From SAR86 cluster bacterium (GTDB taxonomy: Bacteria; Pseudomonadota; Gammaproteobacteria; Magnimaribacterales; Magnimaribacteraceae), in NCBI GenBank assembly GCA_023703575.1, contig CP097969.1, forward strand, positions 1,087,517-1,151,516: a stretch of DNA of 64,000 nucleotides, written 5' to 3'. The notes below the pieces were generated by a model that did not search any database, was not told the DNA's origin, and was given only the letters and a program-made list of their open reading frames with translations. This document shows positions 1 to 9,963 of this stretch, one piece after another (position 1 is the first letter of the stretch; each line of letters opens with the position of its first letter). A program made the translations under genes and the position numbers.

Positions 1-1087
1 CAAAGATAAAGACCTTTTTTAGACTTTTTATTTCTTGCAGTTCTTTTGAAGCAATTTCTTGTCCTTTCAAATCACCACCACATATTAAATATATATCCCC
101 AATCTTTTCCAATTCATTTGCAGCACTTATTGCTTTCAACGTAGCATCTAAATTTGTTGCCTTAGAGTCATTTATAAAATTTAGTCCTCCAACCATCTCT
201 AAATGCTCAAATCTGTGAGGAAATTTTTTAAATTTGTCGAAAGCTTTTTCTAGTTCTGCTAACAAGTTTATATTTCCTAAAGAGCTTTTTCTGAATCTTT
301 CTAAAAGAGCCTCTAAAACTGCAACACTTGCCTTTAGATTTTCGATATCATGGCTGGGCCAATCTTTAAATATTGGTGATTCAGCAAGTTCAATAGGCAA
401 TATGATTGCCTTATAATTTATGAATGTTTTAGAAAAAAGATTTTTATCATTATAAGAAATATTTATTTCAGCTTTTTTTAATACTGAATTTTTTACGGAC
501 CTATAATCTTCAATATCTAAATGTCTATCTAAATGATCTTCTTCTATGTTCAATAATAAACCTATATCAAACTCAACTTCATTTAAAATTTCTAATTGGA
601 AGCTCGAAACTTCTATGATTGATACATCAATATCATCCTCAATATAACTAAGTACAGGCTTGCCGATGTTTCCTATGGAGACTATTTTTAAATCCGACAA
701 AACTGATCTAAGCAAAGTCTCTAAAATCTGGCAGGTAGAGGTCTTACCATTTGTACCTGTAATAAGTATTTTTATACTCTTGTTTGTTTTTAAAAACTCT
801 TCAATGTCTGAGGAAATATTTATCTTATACTGAGAAGCAAGAGACAAGGCCTTATGTTGAATAGGTATGCCAGGACTGGAATAAACACCTGATACTTTGC
901 TAAATAATTCGCTGTTTATTTGAGGATTAACATGAACTTTAATTCCAAATCTATCTATCTCACGAAGGCTTGGGTTTTCCTCCCAATCTTCTATTAGATA
1001 AATCTCATTAAATTTTTTTGAAAGATAATTTAATATTGATTGACCTGTCATTCCAAAGCCAAGAACTAAAGGTATCCTTTTCTGCAC
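1..1087 (-). CDS. murD: UDP-N-acetylmuramoylalanine-D-glutamate ligase MurD (partial, C-terminus beyond the edge)
   Basis: MurD adds D-glutamate to UDP-MurNAc-L-alanine in the cytoplasm. About 362 codons are open to the left edge, so the C-terminal part of the ligase domain is missing. I chose the GTG start at 1087, giving MQKRIPLVLGFGMTGQSIL, because it keeps the N-terminal glycine-rich GFGMTGQS nucleotide fold; the next in-frame ATG would cut into it. The Mur ligase P-loop reads [10 protein letters not shown], followed by the conserved EVSSFQLE segment, and NDSKATNLDA opens the last third. The gene starts 5 bp after mraY, as in the standard mraY-murD order. Whether ftsW, murG and murC follow lies outside the window. 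Confidence 0.95.
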   Translation of the reverse strand, partial: MQKRIPLVLGFGMTGQSILNYLSKKFNEIYLIEDWEENPSLREIDRFGIKVHVNPQINSELFSKVSGVYSSPGIPIQHKALSLASQYKINISSDIEEFLKTNKSIKILITGTNGKTSTCQILETLLRSVLSDLKIVSIGNIGKPVLSYIEDDIDVSIIEVSSFQLEILNEVEFDIGLLLNIEEDHLDRHLDIEDYRSVKNSVLKKAEINISYNDKNLFSKTFINYKAIILPIELAESPIFKDWPSHDIENLKASVAVLEALLERFRKSSLGNINLLAELEKAFDKFKKFPHRFEHLEMVGGLNFINDSKATNLDATLKAISAANELEKIGDIYLICGGDLKGQEIASKELQEIKSLKKVFIF

Positions 1088-1092
1088 TTGAT

Positions 1093-2175
1093 TTATCTTA
1101 GTCTAAGTAAAGCTAAACCTAGCAAGACAAGCATGAACGTAATAATCCAGAACCTAACAATTACTCGTGGCTCGGGCCAACCTTTTAGCTCATAGTGGTG
1201 ATGTAAAGGTGCCATGTTAAAAACTCTCTTACCAGTTAACTTGAATGAAGAGACTTGAACGATAACCGAAAGCGCCTCAATAACAAAAAGTCCACCCATA
1301 ACTAGCAAGACATATTCATGCCTTATAATAACGGTAACTATTCCTAATGCAGCACCAAGCGACAAAGACCCGACATCTCCCATAAATACTTGAGCAGGAT
1401 AAGTATTGAACCAAAGGAATCCAATTCCAGAACCTACTAAAGCACCGCAAAATACAATCATTTCACCCGTACCAGGTAAATAAGGAATATTTAAAAAATC
1501 TGAATATATGGCATTTCCAGCTAAGTAACCAATAATTCCAAGACCTGCTGCAACCATAACGCAAGGAAGAATAGCTAATCCATCCAGTCCATCAGTTAAA
1601 TTTACTGCATTACTAGTCCCTATTACTACAAAATATGACAAAACAATAAAACCAGTACCTAAAGGTATAGAAATATCTTTAAAGAATGGAACTATCAAAC
1701 TGGTTTCAGAAATATTTTCTTGAGTAATATAAAGATAAGAACATGCCAAAATAGTTATAACAGACTGCCAAAAAATTTTATTTAAAGGCGACAAGCCGTC
1801 ACTGGATTGATGTTTTATTTTTGAGCGATCGTCAATCCATCCTAGAATTCCAAAAGATATAGCCGTTAAAAAGGCAACCCATAAATATCGGTTTTCTAGG
1901 TCTCCCCATAAGACTACACTTAAAAATATAGAACTTAGGATCAAAGTACCACCCATTGTAGGTGTGCCCTGTTTTGATAGATGACTATCAGGGCCTTCCT
2001 CTCTTATAACTTGTCTAACCTGTATATCTTTCATCTTATTAATGAATTTAGGTCCTAATACCAGAGAAAATAAGAGAGAAGTTAATGTGGCTAGAATTGC
2101 TCTTGTAGAAAGAAATTCTACAACTCGAAAAGGTCCAAAAAATTCAGATAAGTATTCAAATAAAGGTAGTAACAT
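1093..2175 (-). CDS. mraY: Phospho-N-acetylmuramoyl-pentapeptide-transferase MraY
   Basis: Integral membrane enzyme that transfers phospho-MurNAc-pentapeptide from UDP to undecaprenyl phosphate, forming lipid I. The 360-residue length is exactly usual for the family. Seen directly: about ten hydrophobic segments; the IDDRSK aspartate pair near residues 115-116; NLTDGLDGL near residue 193; and the histidine-rich loop [15 protein letters not shown] near residue 322, all MraY signatures. The start overlaps the last base of murF at 2175, so translation is probably coupled within the dcw operon. Confidence 0.98.
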   Translation of the reverse strand: MLLPLFEYLSEFFGPFRVVEFLSTRAILATLTSLLFSLVLGPKFINKMKDIQVRQVIREEGPDSHLSKQGTPTMGGTLILSSIFLSVVLWGDLENRYLWVAFLTAISFGILGWIDDRSKIKHQSSDGLSPLNKIFWQSVITILACSYLYITQENISETSLIVPFFKDISIPLGTGFIVLSYFVVIGTSNAVNLTDGLDGLAILPCVMVAAGLGIIGYLAGNAIYSDFLNIPYLPGTGEMIVFCGALVGSGIGFLWFNTYPAQVFMGDVGSLSLGAALGIVTVIIRHEYVLLVMGGLFVIEALSVIVQVSSFKLTGKRVFNMAPLHHHYELKGWPEPRVIVRFWIITFMLVLLGLALLRLR

Positions 2176-3509
2176 TATTTTTTTAGTTTATCAGCTAATA
2201 AATCCATTCTAGTTGATCTAGAGCCTTTTACTAATATTATAGTTTTCTTATCGATAGCAGAAATTAAGTGAGAATAGAGATCATCTTGATTTTCAAAAAT
2301 AGATAAATCTCTTTTTTCATTTGGACTACATGTTGACCACTCATCTCCTATGCAGAAAACCTGATCAACCCTTTCGCTTATGTAGTCATACATTTCTTGG
2401 TGAATCTCATGGGAATCTGAACCTAGCTCTTTCATATCTCCTAGGATACAAATTTTTTTTCTCTTAAGGCCTTCAAGTAAATCAACGGCATTTTTCAATG
2501 AAGCAGGATTTGAATTATAAGAATCATCAATTAGTATTGAACCCCTCAAGGAATTAGAAATAGCTAATCTCCTTTCAGGAAGATCGATAAATTTTAATCT
2601 TTCTTTGATATTGCTAAGTGGACATCCACAGTACATTGCAATCGCAACTGACAATGCTGCATTCAAGGGACTATGACGACTAGCTCCATTTATAGAAAAT
2701 TTTTCTTTTTTACCATCAAACCTTAAATAGAAATTGGTGTAATTATTGATAATATCTATTTCTATATCTGAAACTTTAAAGTCAGAATTCTCTTCAAAAC
2801 CGAAACTTATTACTTCTTTTGCATTAGTTTTTTTTGACCAAAAATCAAAAAAGAAGGAATCTTTAGGTAAGACAGCAACTCCATTATCATTATAAAAATT
2901 AAGAATATTCCCTTTTTCTTTTGCAATTGACTCTGTATCTTTTAAACCATCGAGATGCCCAATGGAAACATTAGTTATTGCAGCTATATCTGGTCTTACC
3001 TGATTATTCAAAATCGCAATCTCTCCTGACTCACTAGTCCCCATTTCAATTACTGAAAAATCATAGACATTTTTTAAACTAAGGAGAGTATATGGAACTC
3101 CTATCTGATTATTTTTATTGCCTAGAGTTTTATGACAAGAATTACCATCATTTAAAAGATTAGAGAGTATTTGTTTTGTCGAAGTTTTGCCGTTAGTTCC
3201 AGTAATGCCTATTACCTTGCCTATGAATTGACTGCGATTATAGTTAGCAACTCTATCCATGAATTCGTATGTACTTGCAACAACTATGTTTGGTATGTCA
3301 TGTTCGATCGGATTATTAGAGATAATTCCTACTGCACCTTTGCTTATTGCCTCAGAAATAAATTGCGCCCCATCATAATTCTTTCCTTCTAGAGCAATAT
3401 AAAGGTCATTTTGCTTAATCGTTCTACTGTCTATACTGAAGCTATCAATGCTAGTTGCTTCTCCAAAGAGCTGACCATCTGATATTTCTGCTAGTTTAGA
3501 TAGATTCAT
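2175..3509 (-). CDS. murF: UDP-MurNAc-tripeptide-D-alanyl-D-alanine ligase MurF
   Basis: Cytoplasmic ligase that adds D-Ala-D-Ala to the UDP-MurNAc tripeptide, the last soluble step of precursor synthesis. At 444 residues it is close to the family norm. The P-loop [10 protein letters not shown] is at residues 101-110, and the C-terminal domain carries [10 protein letters not shown] and ILGDMKELG, both typical of MurF. It lies 13 bp after murE and touches mraY. Confidence 0.97.
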   Translation of the reverse strand: MNLSKLAEISDGQLFGEATSIDSFSIDSRTIKQNDLYIALEGKNYDGAQFISEAISKGAVGIISNNPIEHDIPNIVVASTYEFMDRVANYNRSQFIGKVIGITGTNGKTSTKQILSNLLNDGNSCHKTLGNKNNQIGVPYTLLSLKNVYDFSVIEMGTSESGEIAILNNQVRPDIAAITNVSIGHLDGLKDTESIAKEKGNILNFYNDNGVAVLPKDSFFFDFWSKKTNAKEVISFGFEENSDFKVSDIEIDIINNYTNFYLRFDGKKEKFSINGASRHSPLNAALSVAIAMYCGCPLSNIKERLKFIDLPERRLAISNSLRGSILIDDSYNSNPASLKNAVDLLEGLKRKKICILGDMKELGSDSHEIHQEMYDYISERVDQVFCIGDEWSTCSPNEKRDLSIFENQDDLYSHLISAIDKKTIILVKGSRSTRMDLLADKLKK

Positions 3510-3522
3510 TTATTCGAAAATT

Positions 3523-4962
3523 TTATAAAGAATTAACAATATTTTTATCATTCAACTCATATAAATTATCATTAACTTCTTGGTAGTTCTCATGACCCTT
3601 TCCTGCTATTAATAAAACACCATTTATATGGTTTCTTTCCATTTCCAAGATAGATGATTCTATTGCATCCTTTCTATCTAAATTTATAGATATTTTTTCC
3701 ATTTCCTTTACTTCAGAAAGGATGTCATTAATTATATCCATTTCATCTTCATCTCTTGGATTATCATTGGTTAATATTACGTGGTTTGAATATTTTTGCG
3801 CAATCTTACCCATTAAAGGCCTTTTATCTCTATCTCTATTTCCTCCACACCCAAAAAGACACCATATTGGCTCGTTATGTATGTTGTTCAATTCTTTCAG
3901 TGTGCACTCTAAAGCTTCAGGTGTATGTGCATAATCTATATAAATAACTTGCTGATTTTTAATTATTCTTTCAAGCCTACCTTGAGGCAGAACTATATCT
4001 TTTGCTATTTTTGATATCTCAGAAAGCTTAACTCCATCCAAGATCAAAACAGCCATTGAGCATATTATGTTTGAAGCAAGATATCTTGAGAATGTTTTTA
4101 GTTCAAAGGTAAGATTTTTCTCGAAAGCTTTTAAATTAACCTTCAATCCAATTGGTGATTTCTCAAATGAAGCATGAAAATCAGCATTTTCTTTTATAGA
4201 TATGCTGTAAGTTTCCTTATCATTTTTTAAAAGTTTTGAGTGAAGTTTTTTGCCGAAAGAACTATCTATGCAGACTATATTTTTTTTTGGATTTAAATCT
4301 AAAAATAATTTTTCTTTTGCTGATTGATAACTTTGTATATCGCCGTGATAATCTAAATGATCATGCGAAAAGCTTGTCAATATAGCATAATCGATATCAA
4401 GGCCAATTAGTCTATCCTGTTCTAAGCCATGAGAAGATGCCTCCATGGCAATGTAAATAGCATCAGATTCTAATGAATCATTAATATTTTTATGTATTTT
4501 GATGGCATCAGGGGTAGTTAGATCTGATTTCTCTAATATTAATCCATCTTTAGAAAAATTTATCGAACTCATAAAACCGGATTTATAGCCAAGTAAATTA
4601 CTCATATTTGCAAAAGTTTCAACAGCGGTAGTTTTTCCGTTTGTACCAGTAACACATATGGATTTTATTTTTGAACTTGGAGAGTTATAAAACCTTGATG
4701 CAAAAATACCAATATATTTTTTAAGTTCTTCAAAATAAATTACTCTTTCCTGATGTTTTTGGTATGTATCCGAAATGACAAGCGAGGCTCCATTTGATAA
4801 AGCTGAGGAAATAAAATCGCTACCATCCTTATCATGACCCTTTATTGCAAAGAATAAACCTCCCTGTTTTACCTCTCTGCTATCCAAGTGGATACTTCTA
4901 ATCTTAATATCTTTAAAATTTTCTAAATCTTTCAGTTCTTGTAAGAAATTTGAAGAATACAT
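3523..4962 (-). CDS. murE: UDP-MurNAc-L-Ala-D-Glu:meso-diaminopimelate ligase MurE
   Basis: Cytoplasmic Mur ligase that adds the third stem-peptide residue. Its 479 residues include the P-loop VTGTNGKTT near 104-112, the ASSHGL segment of the UDP-substrate site, and LTNDNPRDED near residue 400. The DNPR tetrapeptide in MurE families is the determinant for meso-diaminopimelate rather than lysine, so this organism should have DAP-type peptidoglycan. It follows ftsI with no spacer. Confidence 0.97.
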   Translation of the reverse strand: MYSSNFLQELKDLENFKDIKIRSIHLDSREVKQGGLFFAIKGHDKDGSDFISSALSNGASLVISDTYQKHQERVIYFEELKKYIGIFASRFYNSPSSKIKSICVTGTNGKTTAVETFANMSNLLGYKSGFMSSINFSKDGLILEKSDLTTPDAIKIHKNINDSLESDAIYIAMEASSHGLEQDRLIGLDIDYAILTSFSHDHLDYHGDIQSYQSAKEKLFLDLNPKKNIVCIDSSFGKKLHSKLLKNDKETYSISIKENADFHASFEKSPIGLKVNLKAFEKNLTFELKTFSRYLASNIICSMAVLILDGVKLSEISKIAKDIVLPQGRLERIIKNQQVIYIDYAHTPEALECTLKELNNIHNEPIWCLFGCGGNRDRDKRPLMGKIAQKYSNHVILTNDNPRDEDEMDIINDILSEVKEMEKISINLDRKDAIESSILEMERNHINGVLLIAGKGHENYQEVNDNLYELNDKNIVNSL

Positions 4963-6612
4963 TTATATTTTTAAATCTTGTAACATAAATATCTGCTGCA
5001 TTAATCTTGAAAATACAGGAGCAGAGACCCTTCCACCTGAATAGTCTTCTCCAGATAGACCATTTAGCACAACAACTGCAAGTAATTCAGGTTCATCATG
5101 AGGCACAAATCCGGCAAATGTTGCTGAATAAGTAGTTTCTTCTTCTAGACTCTCTTTCGCAGTACCAGTTTTACCTGCAACTATCTTCTCTTGCAGTCTG
5201 GCTTTAGAGGCAGTTCCGTCAGAAGAGTTTACAGTCTCAACAAGCATACCTAAAACAATGTCATTAGTTTCCTTTTGTAAGACTTTTTCATGCAGGGGTT
5301 CATCAAAACCATGGTCTTTAAATAAATTTAGCTCAATGAAGTTTCCCTCATTTGCAAATACTGAGTAAGCTTGTGCAATTTGGAGCGCAGACAAAGTCAT
5401 TCCATATCCGTAACAAGAGCTAACTTTATCTCTCAATGTAAATTGAGATGAATGTGGAAGGAAACCCTCTCTAGCAGGAAGCATGATTGAAGTAGGATAA
5501 CGCCCAATACCAAACTTTTTATAATAACTTGTGAGGTGTTCTATATCTTGATATTGACATAACTTTACCATTCCGACATTACTAGAAAGGGAAATAATCT
5601 GAGAAAGGCTCAGTGTTCCGTAATCCTTAAAGTCACTTGTTTTGAAGCCTTGATACTCTATCCAGCCAGGCGATGTATCTATTTTAGCAGTTTTGGGTAG
5701 ATTATCTGATTCTAATATAGCAGACATCGCAAGCGGCTTTAAAACTGAACCAGGTTCAAATATATCTATTGTTGCTCGATTTCTCAATTTAGACATATCC
5801 ACTAAATTTTTTCTATTAGAAGGATCAAAAGAAGGGTAGTTAACTAATCCTAATATATCACCTGACTTTGGCTCTATTACGACTATAGATCCTGCCTTCG
5901 CATCGTTTTCTTTTATTGCCTCATTTAATTGGTGATAGGCAATGGACTGAATATTGATATCAATAGTTAATGTGATATTTTTACCAGAAACAGCTTCAAC
6001 CCTTTTTCCTTCGAGCTTAGTATTTTTTGCACCCTTAATACCTTCGAAGCTTCCCTCTTCACCGCGCAGTTCGTTATCAAAGATTAATTCAACTCCCTGA
6101 ATACCTTTTCTATCGATATCAGTTAGACCAACAACATGTGATGTTATATTTCTCTCAGGATAACTCCTTCTTAAATTTTCCCTAAAATATACACCAGGTA
6201 TCTTTTTTTCTTTTAGCTTTTCTTTTGTCTCTAAATTGATATTTCTGCTTATCTCTTTGTAACCAGAAGTCTTTCCATAAAGTATATTTGAAAGACTAAA
6301 AAAATCTTTATCTAACTGCTCCGAAAGAAAAGTAATTGTTTCCTCTTCGAATTTAAATTTCTCTAGATCTATTCCAACACTATATCCTTTTATATCAAGA
6401 GCTAAAACATTACCATTTCTATCTAATATTTTTCCTCGAGGGGCCAAAAGAGAATATTGGGAATCTAATCTATTAAAAACTTGATCATCTAAAAAAATAT
6501 CTTGATAAATTTGAAGATAAATTAATCTGCCCAAAAGAGACAGGAATCCTATAAGGATAATTAATTGGATAGAAACTATTCTTCCCGAAGAATAGAGAAT
6601 CCTTGTAGACAT
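4963..6612 (-). CDS. ftsI: Divisome transpeptidase FtsI (PBP3, class B penicillin-binding protein)
   Basis: Septal peptidoglycan transpeptidase. The 549 residues show one N-terminal membrane anchor (about residues 12-34), the PBP dimerisation domain from about residue 55, and the transpeptidase motifs in order: SVLK at 289-292 (catalytic Ser289), SSN at 343-345 and KTGT at 481-484. In most gammaproteobacteria ftsI follows ftsL; here it sits after ftsZ, with a 10 bp gap, and directly before murE. All catalytic motifs are intact, so the displacement is positional only. Confidence 0.97.
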   Translation of the reverse strand: MSTRILYSSGRIVSIQLIILIGFLSLLGRLIYLQIYQDIFLDDQVFNRLDSQYSLLAPRGKILDRNGNVLALDIKGYSVGIDLEKFKFEEETITFLSEQLDKDFFSLSNILYGKTSGYKEISRNINLETKEKLKEKKIPGVYFRENLRRSYPERNITSHVVGLTDIDRKGIQGVELIFDNELRGEEGSFEGIKGAKNTKLEGKRVEAVSGKNITLTIDINIQSIAYHQLNEAIKENDAKAGSIVVIEPKSGDILGLVNYPSFDPSNRKNLVDMSKLRNRATIDIFEPGSVLKPLAMSAILESDNLPKTAKIDTSPGWIEYQGFKTSDFKDYGTLSLSQIISLSSNVGMVKLCQYQDIEHLTSYYKKFGIGRYPTSIMLPAREGFLPHSSQFTLRDKVSSCYGYGMTLSALQIAQAYSVFANEGNFIELNLFKDHGFDEPLHEKVLQKETNDIVLGMLVETVNSSDGTASKARLQEKIVAGKTGTAKESLEEETTYSATFAGFVPHDEPELLAVVVLNGLSGEDYSGGRVSAPVFSRLMQQIFMLQDLKI

Positions 6613-6622
6613 AATCTCCTAA

Positions 6623-7771
6623 TTAATCTAACTGAGTTCTTACAAATGACGGTATATCAAGATATTCGTCTTCATTAGATGCCTTTTTCACAGCTTTTTC
6701 TATTGAGGGAGGGTTATCAAGTAACTGCTTTGCAGCATCGCTTAATGGTAAAGGTTGCCTTTCACTCACAACTCTCACTCTTTCAGGTTTATTAGATGCT
6801 GTTTGTACTGAAGAATTTAGACCAGTAGCAATTACTGTAACCGTAAGATCATTCGCAGAAGATTCATCTAAAACTGTTCCAGTAACAATTATCGCTTCAG
6901 GAGAAGCAAAACTATTTATACAATCACCGACGGCCTTAATTTCACCCAAAGATAAGTCAGGACCAGCGGTAATATTTACTAGAACACCTTTTGCATCTTT
7001 TAAACTAATATCCTCTAAAAGCTTACTTGCTACAGCCTGTTCTGCAGCTATTCTAGCTCTGTCCGGACCACTTGAAGTACCTGTACCCATCATAGCTGTT
7101 CCTTTTTCAGACATTACAGTTTTTACGTCTGCAAAATCAACATTTATTAAGCCTGGTCTAATAATAATGTCTGATATTCCTCTAACTGCCCCACCAAGAA
7201 CATCATTAGCTTGTTTAAATGCCTCAAGCATACTGCAATCTTCTCCAAGAACTTCAAGTAATTTTTGATTGGGTATAGTAATCAAAGAATCAACCTCCTC
7301 AACAAGCTCCTTTATACCTTCTTGAGCAATCTTCATTCTCTTAGCACCTTCAAGCTCAAATGGCTTCGTTACCACAGCAACAGTAAGAATACCAAGTTCT
7401 TTAGCAACCTGAGCGACTATGGGAGCAGCTCCAGTTCCTGTTCCTCCGCCCATACCTGCCGTTACAAAAACCATATCGGTCCCTTTGAGCATATCTCTCA
7501 ATTTATCTCTGTCTTCAAGCGCTGCCTCCCTTCCAATAATCGGATTTGCGCCTGCTCCTAAGCCATCAGTTATTTCCTTCCCTAATATTAATTTAGTGCT
7601 CGCGTCGTTTTTATCTAAAGCCTGCTTATCAGTATTTATAGATATGAACTCAGCACCTTCAATGCCGCATTCAACCATATGCTGAACAGCATTGCCTCCT
7701 CCCCCACCGACTCCTATAACTTTAATTGAAGCATTCTCTTTTATTTCTTCGATTATTTCCCACTCACTCAT
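6623..7771 (-). CDS. ftsZ: Cell division GTPase FtsZ
   Basis: Tubulin homologue that forms the Z ring. The 382 residues contain the tubulin signature GGGTGTG at 108-114, the N-terminal nucleotide fold VGGGGGNAVQ, and an intact C-terminal conserved peptide (YLDIPSFVR) that docks FtsA and ZipA. The linker before that peptide is short. The gene lies 25 bp after ftsA. Its next gene is ftsI rather than the usual lpxC, which is not in this window. Confidence 0.99.
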   Translation of the reverse strand: MSEWEIIEEIKENASIKVIGVGGGGGNAVQHMVECGIEGAEFISINTDKQALDKNDASTKLILGKEITDGLGAGANPIIGREAALEDRDKLRDMLKGTDMVFVTAGMGGGTGTGAAPIVAQVAKELGILTVAVVTKPFELEGAKRMKIAQEGIKELVEEVDSLITIPNQKLLEVLGEDCSMLEAFKQANDVLGGAVRGISDIIIRPGLINVDFADVKTVMSEKGTAMMGTGTSSGPDRARIAAEQAVASKLLEDISLKDAKGVLVNITAGPDLSLGEIKAVGDCINSFASPEAIIVTGTVLDESSANDLTVTVIATGLNSSVQTASNKPERVRVVSERQPLPLSDAAKQLLDNPPSIEKAVKKASNEDEYLDIPSFVRTQLD

Positions 7772-7796
7772 AATTAACCTCTCTTTTAATTAAGTA

Positions 7797-9023
7797 CTAA
7801 AGATTTCCTCCAAACCATCTAGAAATTCTATTCAAGATATTCTTGTCTCTATGAATATAATTTAAATGATCTTCTTGCATTTGCTTTTGTCCGTAAAGTA
7901 GTAAGCCGACTGAAGTTGCATAAACTGGGTTATTTATTATTTCGGAAAAACCATCTACTGAATGTGGAGATCCCATCCTTACTGGAGAATGGAATATTTC
8001 CTCTGCTAACTCAGTAGCACCTTCAACTTTTGAGGCCCCTCCTGTTAAAACTATTCCTGCAGGTATCAGCTCATCGAAACCACTTAAGCTCAATTTTTGT
8101 TGAGCCATACTAAATATCTCTACATATCTTCTCTCCAAGACATCAGCTAAAGCTTGTCTAGAAAGTTCTCTTTCAGGCCTTCCACCCATACCCGGAACCA
8201 TCATTATTTCTTCAGGTCTAGTCATTGAGCTTACTGCACATCCATATCGTTGTTTTATTGTTTCTGCTTGGGAAGGTGGTGTTCTTAAAGCTTGAGCTAT
8301 ATCATTTGTGACATGATCTCCAGCTATCGGTATAACATCGGTAAAGCAAATAGAGCCATCCACAAAAACTGCTATGTCAGTTGTTCCCCCACCAATATCA
8401 ATAAGACAGACTCCCAAGTTCCTCTCGTCTTCTGTTAGAACCGAGTAACTTGAAGCCAATTGCTCTAAAACAAATGCTTCCACATCTAGGCCAGATGCGC
8501 TGATACATTTATGAATATTTTGTGAAGAATTCTCACTACATGTTACTAAATGAACTTTTGCCTCTAATCTAGAACCTGCCATCCCTAGAGGCTCTTTAAT
8601 ACCATCTTGTTTATCTATAATGTAATCTCTAGGAAGAACATGAAGTAATCTTTGATCTGCAGGGATTGCCATAGCTTGAGCAGTTTCAATAACTCTATCT
8701 ACATCTGTGAACTTCACCTCTCCATCTCTAATTGGTACGACTCCCTCTGAATTAAGACCTCTTATGTGACTACCTGATATCCCTACGTAGCAAGAACCAA
8801 TATGACACCCTGCCATATTTTCAGCTTCCTCTATAGATTTTTTTATAGCTATTGTTGTGGAATCTATATCTACGACAACTCCATTTTTTAATCCTTTCGA
8901 AGAATGTGTTCCTAGACCAATAATTTCTAGTTGACCTCCTCTTGCCTCGGCAACAATTGCAACCACTTTCGAAGTTCCAATATCTACACCAACCAGCATT
9001 TCATTCCTACTTACATTACTCAT
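7797..9023 (-). CDS. ftsA: Cell division protein FtsA (actin-like Z-ring anchor)
   Basis: Peripheral membrane ATPase that tethers FtsZ to the inner membrane and recruits later divisome proteins. The 408 residues show actin-fold phosphate motifs VGVDIGTSKV near the N-terminus and DIGGGTTDIAVF in the middle, the adenosine motif LTGGASKVEG, and a C-terminal amphipathic stretch with the sequence ILNRISRWFGGNL that fits the membrane-targeting helix. It overlaps ftsQ by 4 bp. Confidence 0.98.
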   Translation of the reverse strand: MSNVSRNEMLVGVDIGTSKVVAIVAEARGGQLEIIGLGTHSSKGLKNGVVVDIDSTTIAIKKSIEEAENMAGCHIGSCYVGISGSHIRGLNSEGVVPIRDGEVKFTDVDRVIETAQAMAIPADQRLLHVLPRDYIIDKQDGIKEPLGMAGSRLEAKVHLVTCSENSSQNIHKCISASGLDVEAFVLEQLASSYSVLTEDERNLGVCLIDIGGGTTDIAVFVDGSICFTDVIPIAGDHVTNDIAQALRTPPSQAETIKQRYGCAVSSMTRPEEIMMVPGMGGRPERELSRQALADVLERRYVEIFSMAQQKLSLSGFDELIPAGIVLTGGASKVEGATELAEEIFHSPVRMGSPHSVDGFSEIINNPVYATSVGLLLYGQKQMQEDHLNYIHRDKNILNRISRWFGGNL

Positions 9024-9676
9024 ATTGATTTCTCCATATTCTTATTGCCTAAAGCAATAGCATTTTTATACCTCAAATCTATATATCTGATATCATCATT
9101 AATTCCTGAGTTCAGCTCGAACAGTATAAGTTCCTCGAGACGCTCGAGCTGAACCCGGAAATCCTCTTTGTTAAATCTGTACATCACACTTTCATTATCA
9201 ATCGCCTCAATAAAACCTGACCCTCTATGCTCAATTCTAATGAGAGAATTTCCTTTGAGATTTAATATATTTTGAAGTAAAAAAATACTATCAAGGAGTG
9301 ATAAATATTCATTATCACTTCCGATGATTGATACCAATTTAAGAGATTTATTTCCTCCGGCAGGAGAAATTATCTTTCCTTCTTGAGTTATAAACCTACC
9401 CCTATCCAGAAAAGCAATGGGTTGGTGTTCTTTTACTTCAATATGTAATTCTTCATCAAATGTTTTGGTGGCCTTTATCACTGAGACCCAAGAATTAGAG
9501 AAAATCTCACTTTTGTTATTTTTATTCTGTAAGTGACTTATAACCTGATGCTCAATCTGATCAAAATTTGAAATTATTTCTTTTGAGATTTTGATATTAA
9601 TTGAATCAGTATTTGCTTCTTTTTGACCCGAGCAACTGGCAAGCAAAGCAAAAAATATGATTAACAGATATCTCAT
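9020..9676 (-). CDS. ftsQ: FtsQ-type divisome protein with a lipoprotein-like N-terminus
   Basis: Assigned to FtsQ from its place between ftsL and ftsA and from two family landmarks: a POTRA-to-beta transition (EVKEHQPIAFLDRGRFI) and the C-terminal strand YIDLRYKNAIAL, which corresponds to the VDMRY-type strand of FtsQ. It has 218 residues against about 276 in E. coli. The usual cytoplasmic tail and long transmembrane helix are missing. Instead the N-terminus is MRYLLIIFFALLASCSGQ, whose LASC at residues 12-15 fits a lipobox. If processed, it would be lipidated at Cys15, with Ser at +2. It overlaps ftsL and ftsA by 4 bp each. Confidence 0.85.
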   Translation of the reverse strand: MRYLLIIFFALLASCSGQKEANTDSINIKISKEIISNFDQIEHQVISHLQNKNNKSEIFSNSWVSVIKATKTFDEELHIEVKEHQPIAFLDRGRFITQEGKIISPAGGNKSLKLVSIIGSDNEYLSLLDSIFLLQNILNLKGNSLIRIEHRGSGFIEAIDNESVMYRFNKEDFRVQLERLEELILFELNSGINDDIRYIDLRYKNAIALGNKNMEKSI

Positions 9677-9963
9677 TTATCAGCACTCCTTGTCAGATAA
9701 ACTCTATCTTTATCTTTAGGAATAACCATTCCTAGCTTTTCGGAAGCATATTTTCTTAAGGAAATGTGATTCTTATAGTACTTTACCTCTTCAATCAGGA
9801 TATTTGATTGAAAAGATAACTCTTCTTTTTCCAGCCTTAGATTTTCCAATTCTGCAAATAAAGTTCTGTGCTCATATGTTTGCAGAATAAGCTTATAAGA
9901 ACTTAAAAAAGAAATAGAGACTAATAAGGAAATAGAAAATAATTTAAGTTTAATATTCAACAT
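9673..9963 (-). CDS. ftsL: Cell division protein FtsL
   Basis: Small bitopic divisome protein that forms a complex with FtsQ and FtsB. The 96 residues consist of one N-terminal membrane helix (about residues 8-27) followed by a leucine- and glutamate-rich coiled coil (about 30-65) and a C-terminal segment with KLGMVIPKDKDRVYL, similar to the end of known FtsL proteins. Assignment rests on this architecture and on the position right after rsmH, which it overlaps by 7 bp. The next gene is ftsQ, where ftsI is expected. Confidence 0.9.
   Translation of the reverse strand: MLNIKLKLFSISLLVSISFLSSYKLILQTYEHRTLFAELENLRLEKEELSFQSNILIEEVKYYKNHISLRKYASEKLGMVIPKDKDRVYLTRSADK

Noticed and set aside
7265-7685. 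Two open frames of 88-98 codons opposite ftsZ
   Set aside because: Shadow frames of a highly conserved gene; no ribosome-binding site and no family features.
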